In this document: in pieces, positions 54,701 through 64,000 of the stretch
Position numbering within the stretch: the first letter of the stretch is position 1
Layout of the letters: every line of letters starts with the position of its first letter
DNA from: Urechis unicinctus
Taxonomy: Eukaryota; Annelida; Polychaeta; Xenopneusta; Urechidae
Assembly (NCBI GenBank): GCA_034190875.2
Contig: CM067344.1
Location: 74,107,178 to 74,171,177, forward strand
Direction: 5' to 3'
Length of the DNA: 64,000 nucleotides
Made by a program: the position numbers and the translations under genes
The notes under the pieces: model-generated
Told to the model about the DNA's origin: nothing
Database searches by the model: none
What the model saw: the letters and a program-made list of their open reading frames with translations, nothing else

Positions 54701-57700
54701 AGTATGTGAGGCATTTGGTGTGTATAGACTATAGTCCAATATATAGCCAATGGGCAGTCTTATTTTAGCCCACAACTTTTTGATTTCAACGTTATGATCA
54801 CAAATACAAATGATGAAATGAAATCAGGGTGGTCTGGTCCATTCTAGGTGTCTGTATATCAGACTTTCTTATAATTAACGTTTTAGTTATCCATAATAAA
54901 GAGCACCAAGCCCCTCTTACCCTTGTCATCAATAGCAATCCTATTATTGAGAACGACTGGCTGTGGTTGTTCGTCGTGACAGCGAGTGCAGGAGACCGTG
55001 TACCAGAACGCCGAGTGCCGGGGCTCACCGGTCGTATGGTTACACGGTAGCCGAACAGGAGCGCCCTCTACCGCCGTGAAATTCCGCACCAACCAGCGTT
55101 CACTCGGCAACACCCGGCCAAACTCTGTCGCGTAACGTTATGATAAAACACATTATGATTAATTAGTAAAATACCACAACGTTGAATGTTGCAGTAAGAC
55201 ATATCATAGCGTCTAACACTGTACAAATAACCACCATGAAGTCATCGCGGCATCGTAAGGTAAGTAAAGGGTTTAACGCCACATTTTCACCTCAAGAAAG
55301 CCATAGGTTTTCTTTTAAAGCAAAATATTATCATAACAGCATTCAGTGTCACACATGACCATATACCTGCTTGCACGAGTCGGGTGAACCCAGAGACGGC
55401 CACGCCCAATTCATTGCTGGCCAGACATTGGTAATAGCCTGCAGACACGTGCGGCTTGGTGTGAATGACCAAGTCTCCTGGCTTGACAGGCGTGTCTGCA
55501 GACGAGACGTTCTGGTTATTGTGACGCCATTCGTACCTGTCAACATATAACATTTACCAAGATCACAATCCATGAAGCAATAACCATGTACGATACCATA
55601 ATGATATAACGCAACCACAATAAACATCCCCTCGCTATGTAACAAAAAACCAACACTGTCTAGACGAATCGCATATTGAAAACATTTGACACAACATATG
55701 TTTACTTAAACGCATCAGAGAACATTCATGGTTTACATTAGCGATGGACACCTTTGTATTGTAAGTGGGTTGATGTATTTTAATATGACCGCGGGGTGTT
55801 AGGCAACTCCGGTTCCACTTACCGCGGGGCCGGGGAGCCGTGAGCTCGGCATGACAGGGTAACCACTCGCCCTGGTCGATAGTCGATTCTGGCTGGTGGG
55901 TCATCTAAAATGATGGGAGGTATGGAACCTGCTCACACAAGCACAAGCAAGTCTCAGATGTACAACAATGACCTGACGACACATATTACCGCAACATTTT
56001 AGTCGAACGTCCAACAATAAGGTAATTAATGATCAGGAAGAAGACTGCGATGTGACTACATTTTTGTTTTTATCCATAACGTTAATTGGAACAGCTAAAA
56101 CGCCGGCATTTATATACCTAGGTTGCCAATTTATAGCTTGACAATAACATTATAGCATGTTTGAGGTTAATCAAGTTGGTACAATAGGAACGAACCTTCG
56201 ATTGAATTTGTTAGATCTTTGATTACAGGCGGAAGTAATTATAATATAAATTTTAACGATTGCTATTGAAATTTTATTCCTGATGAAGGTTATAGGTGCA
56301 ATACTCAGATCATAAAGTGGTTCCTTTTCTCGGAATACTCCTATATGATTATACTAAAAAATGTGAACGCGTTAAGCAAATACGACCATATTGTTACTGT
56401 ATTAAACACCATCGTGTTTTTCCCACTAAACGCTTTGACAATACTAAATCATAACGTTCATGATTTTCAATTGTATTCATTAAAAAAAATTCAAAGGGTC
56501 AAATATCTCAAATTATGTCGCAGCGGCCTAAATAAAGGAACCACGCAAAAAATGCAAACCCAAAAGCGCTAGTTAGTGTAATCATAACGTTCCACGTGAT
56601 ACAGCAACACACATGCTACCTTGATGTATCATATATTCCATATTTGAGTGGGTCAATTGAGGGTCACTGATAATCTCTCTAATCTAAGGTCCCATGAGAC
56701 CTCATATTTGGCGTGAAAGAAATAGCAATATGTCTTCTGATAGCTCGCACCTTATTTAGCTCAGGGTATGACCATGAAAATGTGACCCAAGTCGCTGATT
56801 ACCGACATGGTCTTTTGACCGTCGGGGATTCGACGATGACTTGCGAGAGATGTAGCGAGTAATTGATACAGCGAACTGTAGATATAATCCTTTATTTACG
56901 AAGTTGTAGATCGGCACGCTCTGGGGATGTTTGGATGGTCTTTACTACAACTGTGATGTTGAGATGTTCGAAGTTGTAGATGTGTACGATATATATTTCC
57001 AAGTCTGATATATGAGGTTTGTCGTTGTATTTATAGGGCAAAATGTGGGCTGGACATAGGTGGCGCATTCTGATTGGATGTCCACTGGCATCTGCCCGCA
57101 CTGGACATTGCCGCAATTACTGACTAAACATGAAAGGGATTAAGGTTGAATATTGATAAGGTTTAAAGTTGAGATCAAAGGACCTGATGTTAATTACCTG
57201 TAGTTCTGATACGTTTCGGGAGTTAAAGGGGTTTGAAGTTGATAGCTTGGATTGTAACTGTGTTAAGGCTATGGCTAGATCCAAATACGTTTTGTTTGTT
57301 TCAAAGAGATTTGTGAAAACGACGTGAATTTAGAGGTCCTGAGAGTCTTGTGAAATGTATGAGGGTCTGGCTGTGATTGAGGGCTGTGATAGTTTCACCA
57401 GACTTCACTTTTTGCGAGAACGAAATTGCAACAAGTCTTCTGATAGCTTAGAAAGGGCAGTTTCAATTTCCCTTTGGATTTACATGGTACAAGTTGTTGT
57501 TATTAAGTTATCAATAATAACTAAGAGGACACACGAAAGGTCACACAGAGATGATTTATAGTTTTCAAAGAGACATTTACATAAGAGGTTCATATGCAAT
57601 AAGAGGCTGATAGCGTGGGCTTTTTACGTAAACATGTCATCAAAAGCATATGAATGGTCAGATGGACGGACGAACACAGGAATATGATATACTCTGCCGA

Positions 57701-59217
57701 AGAACAGAGCTCAAAAGTAAACCGACGTATGTTAAGGGGTGATGAGGAGGATTCGATGGGTGGAGGTAGGGCGAAAGGGATGGGTGGAGGTAGGGGGTGA
57801 AGGTAGGGCGAAAGGGATGGGTGGAGGTAGGGGAAAGGGATGGGGGTGGGTAGGGCGAAAAGGGATAGGGGGTGGAGGTAGGGGCGAAAGGGATGGGTGG
57901 GAAAGGGATAGGGCGAAGGGGATGGGCGAAAGGATGGGAGGAGGTAGGGCGAAAGGGATGGGTGGAGGTAGGGCGAAAGGGATGGGTGGAGGTAGGGCGA
58001 AAGGGATAGGATGAAACACCAATAACCCTGATGAACGGACTTGGTTGGCGCCCGGTGAATTAAAGATGCGTATAGGAGGAGGTACCGACTCAGCCGCAAA
58101 GCGATGCAATGGAAAACGGCGCGTCAGTGCCGACATAAACCAATCATTTATCGCTCTGTGCATGCTATATTATTCACATTTGATGGCCGACTGGAATGCC
58201 TCGAGTAGTTTACATGGAGGGTTCGTGTTTGGAATTGGCCCGAGTCAGTAGCTGTTGAAGGACCAATCATCAGGTCAAGTGGGGCTAGCGAAATGACCAC
58301 CGTTAAACACATCTACACTTACCTCTTAAACCCACCCCATTCACATCGTTGTTGATAACATCTTCGGCTCTTTGCAGTCCGACTCCCAAGGCGATATCAA
58401 GGACTAAACACTTTCTGTACCCATCGAACGTGTCTCTTCAGCACGATCATTGTTTTTAACAGTAGACGAGGGCGGCGATTTGAAGAGAGAGGCTATAATT
58501 GAGGGGTTTAAAACGAACTGGTGTCAACGACATGACTATAAAGTGTAGGTTAATGCAAATAACGCCTAGCCTGAGAGAAGATGAGGATTCATTATGGCAG
58601 AGTGAGTGGCTGAAGAGTGGCTGGATGCGTCTGGAGTCATTGGGTGCGCAGGAATCACTGGGTGCGCAGGAGTCATTGAGTGCGCAGGAATCATTGGGTG
58701 CGTCAGGAGACGGTGGTTGCGTCAGGAGACGCAGGAGACGGTGCGTGCGTCAGGGGGAGGTGGGTGCGTCAGGGGTAGGTGGTTGCGTCAGGAGACGGAC
58801 GGTGCGTCAGGGGGAGGTGGTTGCGTCAGGAGACGGACGGTGCGTCAGGGGAAGGTGGTTGCGTCAGAAGAAGGTGTGTGCGTCAGGGGGAGGTGTGTGC
58901 GTCAGGGGGAGGTGTGTGCGTCAGGGGGAGGTGGGTGCGTCAGGAGACGGTGAGTGCGTCAGGGGGAGGTGGGTGCGTCAGGTGGAGGTGGGTGCGTCAG
59001 GGGGAGGTGGGAGTGTCACCATATACCAATGTCTACTGTGGTGGTCGCACATATAGAACGTGTGGTCCTCATGGGTCTCCAATAAAAAAACCACTAACTT
59101 ATAGAATGGTATAAAGGTGGAGGATTCAATTACCCAAGTTGTCGGCAAGGACAGTGGCGAGGAGAGCTAGCAAGGTGAAGGTCAAACTCAGCAGGTTCCG
59201 TTGCACGTCCTCAGCGT
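48391..59217 (-). CDS. Cell-surface receptor with four L1-like Ig domains, Thr/Ser-rich stalk and one membrane segment
   Basis: Exons (minus): 59217-59134 (signal peptide LLSLTFTLLALLATVLA), 55904-55823 and 55536-55367 (Ig1), 55124-54921 and 54656-54528 (Ig2), 54286-54193 and 53981-53800 (Ig3), 53538-53395 and 53211-53071 (Ig4), 52715-52530 (stalk with TTTAVV, ETETTSPTT), 52427-52380, 52188-52054 (membrane segment VPLAFLLLVGGALLFVFLHL), 48756-48696 and 48466-48391 (tail). Phases close, giving 577 residues plus a short missing N-terminus. Each Ig domain is split over two exons, and joins between domains are phase 1. Paired Cys are visible: LSC/YQC, LPC/YKC, LRC/YEC, VAC/ITC. Ig1 (YQCLASNELGVAVSG), Ig2 (YKCLAYNPVTRTS) and Ig3 (KYECQATNSYG) resemble the N-terminal Ig domains of the L1-CAM/neuroglian family, but there are only four Ig domains and no FN3 domains. 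Ig2 has an extra CTRC pair. The start codon is in an upstream exon not found. It is likely an adhesion or recognition receptor. Confidence 0.82.
48930..51895. repeat. 36-bp minisatellite, roughly 80 copies, inside the Ig-receptor gene
   Basis: The plus-strand unit is CATGGATGGTAAGTCTCACC followed by ATGATAAGATCACTCA. Variants replace CTCACATGG by TTTCTTGG, or add a four-base CACT insertion. Copies from about 50.35 to 51.2 kb are more rearranged. The array lies in the intron between the membrane-segment exon and the distal tail exons. Because 36 is divisible by three, several frames stay open for up to 177 codons (12-residue repeats); I regard these as non-coding. On the gene's sense strand each unit contains two donor-like words, ATGTGAGTGA and TGGTGAGACT. 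Confidence 0.95.
51919..51995 (-). CDS. Possible alternative terminal exon of the Ig receptor
   Basis: Joined in phase 1 to the membrane-segment exon (52054), it reads VQVSRHHESHNPDGLCNPDE and a few more residues to TGA at 51919. The acceptor TTCTTTCTCTTTCAG is the strongest in the gene. This gives a 557-residue isoform with a short tail of about 35 residues. It ends only some 24 bases from the 36-bp array. Whether it is used, or skipped in favour of the distal tail exons, is not visible from sequence. Confidence 0.5.
55256..55290. mobile_element. Short fragment related to the SINE-like element at 60.1 kb
   Basis: GTAAGGTAAGTAAAGGGTTTAACGCCACA closely matches the left end of the insertion at 60121 (GTAAGGTAAGTATAGGGTTTAACGGCACA). 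Only about 35 bases are shared. Confidence 0.5.
55905..57737 (-). other. Intron 1 of the Ig-receptor model; no exon recognised
   Basis: AT-rich sequence between the signal-peptide exon and the first Ig exon. No domain was seen on either strand. Confidence 0.4.
57738..58012. repeat. 24-bp purine-rich minisatellite, about 11 copies
   Basis: The unit is about GGGCGAAAGGGATGGGTGG plus AGGTA, with truncated versions in the middle. It lies in intron 1 of the Ig-receptor model. Confidence 0.9.
58620..59010. repeat. 18-19-bp minisatellite, about 20 copies
   Basis: The unit is about GTGCGTCAGGGGGAGGTGG, alternating with GTGCGTCAGGAGACGGTG variants; the left copies have GCGCAGGAATCATTGG. It lies about 120 bases from the signal-peptide exon, in intron 1. 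Confidence 0.9.
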
Positions 59218-60107
59218 CTACAAAGCAGCGCCCTCTGCCTGCTGTGACACATGAAGGGAGATTTAACAACATTAATCAATAGTAATCTCCCTAGGCAATA
59301 CCAACGGCCATGATGTATACCCGATGTGGAGTTGGATAATGTCATTTGTATAGTTAGGTTTATCTTTGCTGATTAAAAAACACTGTACACGGTCACAAAA
59401 TAAAAAAAGAACCAGATTAATGGTGCATTTAAAAAAATTACACGAACATTCTGTTGTGATAAGGAGCAACTGGACATACTGAGCTGAAAAACGGGCGAAG
59501 ACTGAAAAAACACCTAGGAGTTGGAGGAATTGCACATGCGTAGAAACCAATTTACATATTTTTGTAAACAATGTTGGGATTCTGTTTTCAAAGCGCCGAA
59601 GTCGATAAATCATTGATGATTTGAAAGAAAAAGATTGCAGTCGAGTCATGTTAGCACCTAGACAACAACGGAAACATACACAAATTTATCTCGGCACCGA
59701 AAAAATACATCTTTAACAAAATAAATGAGCCAACAGTCGCTACAATTTGTAATAACTAACGAACAACATCAACTCGCTAAGTACTTGTTGCTTGTCTGCA
59801 TTTGTAGTCATGATAGGGACTATCATTTGCAGCGCCCTCTTCTGGTGACCGATATTATCAAGAGAACGTAGAGCTCAACAGGAGCAAGCGAACATATACA
59901 CCTTTTTTTCACCAGTCCTTTGCCCACTAATGATGTGCAGTTTACAGTGTAAGGCCACTAACACTCCATCACAAAGACGAGTGACATTAAGAGGCTATTC
60001 AGGTGAAAAAGTCATAAGAAAAAAACCCGATTGGTTCTTGCGAAGCACTGATCTACATTTCAAGTGAAATATAACTATATTAAGGGAGAATTACCTGTAT
60101 TACCTGG
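59218..60107. other. Upstream of the signal-peptide exon; first exon not found
   Basis: The missing start exon of the Ig receptor should be here or further right. No convincing ATG exon with a phase-1 donor was found. Confidence 0.4.
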
Positions 60108-60541
60108 CTGGTACCTTGAGGTAAGGTAAGGTAAGTATAGGGTTTAACGGCACACCAACACTCATGCGTTATATGGTGCCAAGAAAGGTCAATAGATAAG
60201 ATTGACCTGATTAAGCAGCCGCCTTCTAGGACAAATTAAAATGGAGATGGGAATGATAAAATGGAAACGACTATCCTAGGGAAAGTCGCCACCAGCCGAT
60301 TGACTGAACCAGGCCATTCCAATCTCTCGTCTAGGTGAAATCCGGGCCAAAGTGGTGTGCTGCAGACATGGCCCACAAAAGGGCCGCTCCACTCAACCAC
60401 CTGGAACCCGTTGTCCACCGACACGAGTCGCATCCCACGGCCAACAGGTTGCCCCCTATTAGTCGCCTCTTACGACATGCAGGAGGATACAGTGGGCCTA
60501 TTCTACCCCACGGACCCACAGGGGGAGACTGGTACCTTGAG
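60108..60541 (-). mobile_element. SINE-like insertion with 13-bp target-site duplication
   Basis: CTGGTACCTTGAG at 60108-60120 is exactly repeated at 60529-60541; between them is a 408-bp element. Read on the minus strand it starts with TCCCCCTGTGGGTCCGTGGG, holds the core GTCGTAAGAGGCGACTAA, and ends in CCCTATACTTACCTTACCTTAC-type pentamer repeats, which would be the 3' tail. The core and the GGGTTTAAC end resemble a repeat I recall from gastropod genomes. It has no open frame of note, so is non-autonomous. The perfect duplication implies a recent insertion. Confidence 0.8.
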
Positions 60542-60579
60542 ATGGCGGAAGTGTCATGAATAATAAAAAGCGTCATGAG

Positions 60580-61090
60580 TAAACTGACAGGAGTCAGTTT
60601 AAACAGTTGTGAGCATGGGTCAGATGGAGTGATGAGTCAGATAAGTTTTCGTGAGTTAGATTAAAAAGTCAGATAATGCCACAAGCTAAATTGAAAAGCT
60701 ATGAGTGTCACAAGTCAGATCCAAAGCAATGAGCGGGATAAGATGTTATGAGTCTTTTTAAATAACATAAGTCACTTTAAGTGTCATGAGTCATAGAGTG
60801 TCACGGGCCAAATAAAGTGTCATGATTGATTCAAGTGTCAAGAGCCATATAAATTCTCATGAGTCAAAAGTGCCATGAGTCATATAAAGTTTCATGAGTC
60901 AAAGTTTCATGAGTCATGCAAAGTGTCATGAGTCATATAAAGCGTCATTAGTCAAAGCGCCATGAGTCATATAAAGTGTCGCGAGTCAAAGTGCCATGAG
61001 TCATATAAATTGTCGTGAGTCAAAGCGCCGTGAGTCATATAGTGTCGTGAGTCAAAGTGTCATGAGTCATATAAAGTGTCATGAAGCGGA
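60580..61090. repeat. Degenerate minisatellite of about 17/34 bp with TGAGTCA in most units
   Basis: Units follow GTCATGAGTCATATAAAGT then GTC(A/G)(T/C)GAGTCAAAGTGCC. TGAGTCA, an AP-1 consensus, occurs about a dozen times. The left part is more decayed. Confidence 0.85.
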
Positions 61091-61153
61091 TGATCCCGAG
61101 GTGTGTAAGAAACACGTGTCGGCATCGGGAACCAGGCAGCACACGTGCCAATT

Positions 61154-61200
61154 AGCCCAACAGACCAACAGTCGAACGGGTACTCCCTTGTTGGTCTAAC
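61154..61200. other. Hairpin-forming dispersed element
   Basis: AGACCAACA near 61162 pairs perfectly with TGTTGGTCT near 61190. The 20-base string AGCCCAACAGACCAACAGTC at 61154 is identical to 41581-41600. Confidence 0.5.
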
Positions 61201-61204
61201 AGGA

Positions 61205-63095
61205 AAACCTACCGTAGATTAACAAACATGCTTAACTTATCACGATAAAAATACGTACTGAGAAGAATTTAAAACCACCAACAGTGAGAGCATTGACTGA
61301 ATTTAATTGCTATGGTTTTTTTACCAATATCTCAGAATTCTGGTGGTTGTCAACAAACGGTCTCTTTCAGACGTTGTCGTAAACGACCGCGTGGAATTTG
61401 CTAAATTTTTATCATACCATCATCTGCCTGATAATACATTTCACAGGTGAATCAGTTTATACTAGATTTATACCTTATAACTTTCCGACCTAGTTGCCTT
61501 TTCCTCTCCTTTATTCATCATCATAACAAGTCCCTTTCCATCTGACTTACGTTGCGCAATCTCGCCGCCATATTGAAATTTAGTCGGAAAAGTTAATCGC
61601 CTAGAACATTCAAGGCGATTATGCATATTTGTTGCGATTCTTGAGACTCTAATGCGATGCATAATACTGATTGCTTATTAAATTGACTTGTTAAATCAAG
61701 TTGACATCATGAAGGTAAGGTTTTATCGTCGAATTTTCTACTTTGGTAATGCCAACTTCGAGAACCAAGAGGGAGCACAAGCTCCACTTGGTTCAAAAGA
61801 GCTAGTGCCAATGAATGATGATGGTTCAATACATACCACGTTAGGACGTGTTAGACGGCAGTCAAATGAATGGGATAACACGTCGTAATGGGATGCCATT
61901 TGTCTGATTTATTTATGATAAGAAGCGATGTCGATGAATGTTAAGTTGAGCAATAATCAGGATTTGTCCATGACGGATGAGAGGAAATACGGATGAAACG
62001 TGGAGGAAATAATGGCCACATTAAGTGCGCAATGATGGATTGTAATGCAGCGCTCGCACGACTAATAATATAGTTTATAAACTGCTCCCCTCAGAAGAGC
62101 CCCACTAACTGAGATTAATTGACTGTATATGTTACCCGAAGATACAGTCGGATATTTTTTGCACCTATGGGCTCTAGTGTTCTGGCATAGTAACAAGAAG
62201 CAGACCTGACCAATGAGGAAACAAACTGCGACCCGACATCGTGACCCGACATCGCCGCCGATACACCTCACCCAAACACTAGTCATAAGGACCACACCGC
62301 AAGCAGACCACCCCAAGTGATGCGCCAAATGGTCGTTGATAGACGAACCAATAAGTCGCCATTAACTAGAAGATCCCACATCACAGCAGCCGGATCGCTA
62401 ACACCAGGTTCATTCGCCAATGGAGCAAGCAGACAGCAAAATTTGTTTGGAAAATGGCGAAGGCTGGCGATATGTACCACACCATGCCGTCACTCAAACA
62501 CCTGTTTGTCTCTCAATACTGCTTTCTATTACAAATAGGTTCAAACAATATTTCTCATTATGATCCACAGAGAAGACAGCAAGCGCCACTAACTGCTGTT
62601 CTCCTTCAACCGGATAACCGATTGCTGGCAACAGTTTCCATGACAACGTTTTGATTGACAATGATGTCAAAGCTACGTCAAGCTGTATTTTGAACGTAAT
62701 GAACATAACAGCTGCTAGGGGCGGACATTTAACCCAAACCTGAACTGGCGCGACTTGGAGCAGAGGGCGCATTTGAAGGAAAACATAAAAACGAATACAA
62801 CGAAATCGTCAAAAATAAGCAGAGACATATTAACAACATAATATGCGTTGCAAGCAGAGTGTAACGTCATTGGGGAGTGCTTTGTAAGGATCAGAATCAA
62901 CCCAAACATTCACTCATATCCCCCATCCCGCTATCACTTCGTGCGATACAAATCAACAGACTCGTGGCGCCGCCTGGTTCAATAAGTATGGCATAAAAGA
63001 GCTATTGCTGTGTTCCGCCAGGGGGAATGTGACCCGAGGGGTTGTGGACCCCGGAAGCCGTGAACTGATGGGGACAGAATGAGAGAGAGAGGAAG
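61205..63095. other. No gene recognised
   Basis: Unique-looking sequence. Near 61760-61795 there is an imperfect hairpin (GAACCAAG ... CTTGGTTC with an inner GAGC/GCTC) that shares GAGGGAGCACAAGCT with 41609-41640. No exon was seen. Confidence 0.4.
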
Positions 63096-63097
63096 GA

Positions 63098-63663
<566 letters not shown>

Positions 63664-64000
63664 GATGTCAGGGTGCCTGTGATGTCAGGGTGCCTGTGGT
63701 ATCAGGGTTCCTGTGGTATCAGGGTGCGTGTGATGTCAGGGTGCCTGTGGCGTCAGGGTGCCTGTGGTGTCAGGGTGCGTATGATGTCAGGGTGCCTGTG
63801 GTGTCAGGGTTCTTGTGGTGACAGGGTGCGTGTGATGTCAGCGTGTCTGTGGTGTAAGGGTGCGTGTGATGTCAGGGTGCGTGTGATGTCAGCGTGTCTG
63901 TGGTGTCAGGGTGCGTGTGATGTCAGCGTGCCTGTGGCGTCAGGGTGCGTGTGATGTCAGGGCCCGTGTGATGTCAGCGTGCCTGTGGTGCCAGAGTGCG
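63664..64000. repeat. 17-bp minisatellite, about 20 copies, running off the right edge
   Basis: The unit is GTGATGTCAGGGTGCCT with GTGGTGTCAGGGTGCGT and GTCAGCGTG variants. It is open for 93 codons in one frame through absence of stops; I do not treat this as coding. Confidence 0.95.

Noticed and set aside
57590..58163. Pro/Ser-rich frames of 143-169 codons (minus)
   Set aside because: Translation of the 24-bp purine-rich minisatellite; open in several frames.
63673..63954. 93-codon Cys/Val/Gly-rich plus-strand frame at the right edge
   Set aside because: It is the translation of a 17-bp minisatellite and repeats every 17 residues for that reason.

Overview
The window is eukaryotic, multi-exon, AT-leaning and full of repeats. 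Genes have small exons, GT-AG introns, and animal-specific families (RIM, TRAM, L1-like Ig receptor, B-box/FN3 protein). A complete SINE-like insertion near 60.1-60.5 kb carries the core TTAGTCGCCTCTTACGACA and a 'GGGTTTAAC' end, which I recall from repeats common in gastropod and other mollusc genomes. A mollusc is therefore my best guess, without a database check.

Layout. 0-2.8 kb: the first coding exon of a RIM (regulating synaptic membrane exocytosis) gene on the minus strand and the start of its first intron. 6.1-13.7 kb: a complete TRAM1-type gene (minus, 12 coding exons) with a dead LINE reverse-transcriptase fragment in one intron. 13.9-15.1 kb: AC/TA/TATG microsatellites and one well-formed orphan exon (plus). 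15.4-22.7 kb: five tandem copies of a ~1.47 kb satellite, then a 49-bp palindromic repeat. 23.3-25.1 kb: a cytidine deaminase gene (plus) with a small TIR element in an intron. 25.9-27.2 kb: a two-exon gene (minus) for a secreted His/Gly/Asp/Tyr-rich protein. 28-32 kb: low-complexity tracts and 19-bp and 53-bp minisatellites. 33.8-34.2 kb: an unrecognised small coiled-coil protein (plus). 35.8-38.2 kb: a 34-bp minisatellite and a G-rich tract with local duplications. 38.6-42.3 kb: a TRIM-like gene (minus) encoding B-box, coiled coil, FN3 and a C-terminal membrane segment. 44.1-45.3 kb: a 50-bp array carrying AP-1 heptamers. 46.0-59.2 kb: a cell-surface receptor (minus) with four L1-like Ig domains, a Thr/Ser-rich stalk, one membrane segment and two possible cytoplasmic tails, separated by a 3-kb array of 36-bp units. 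57.7-64 kb: further minisatellites, the SINE-like insertion, and TA/GA microsatellites.

The genes are not an operon and share no evident pathway. The gene models come from reading splice sites and reading-frame phases by eye; frames close across all junctions except one in TRAM. The most notable points are the membrane-anchored B-box/FN3 protein, the short L1-like receptor with alternative tails around a donor-rich repeat, the His-rich secreted protein, and unusually dense minisatellites, two of which carry the AP-1 site in most units.
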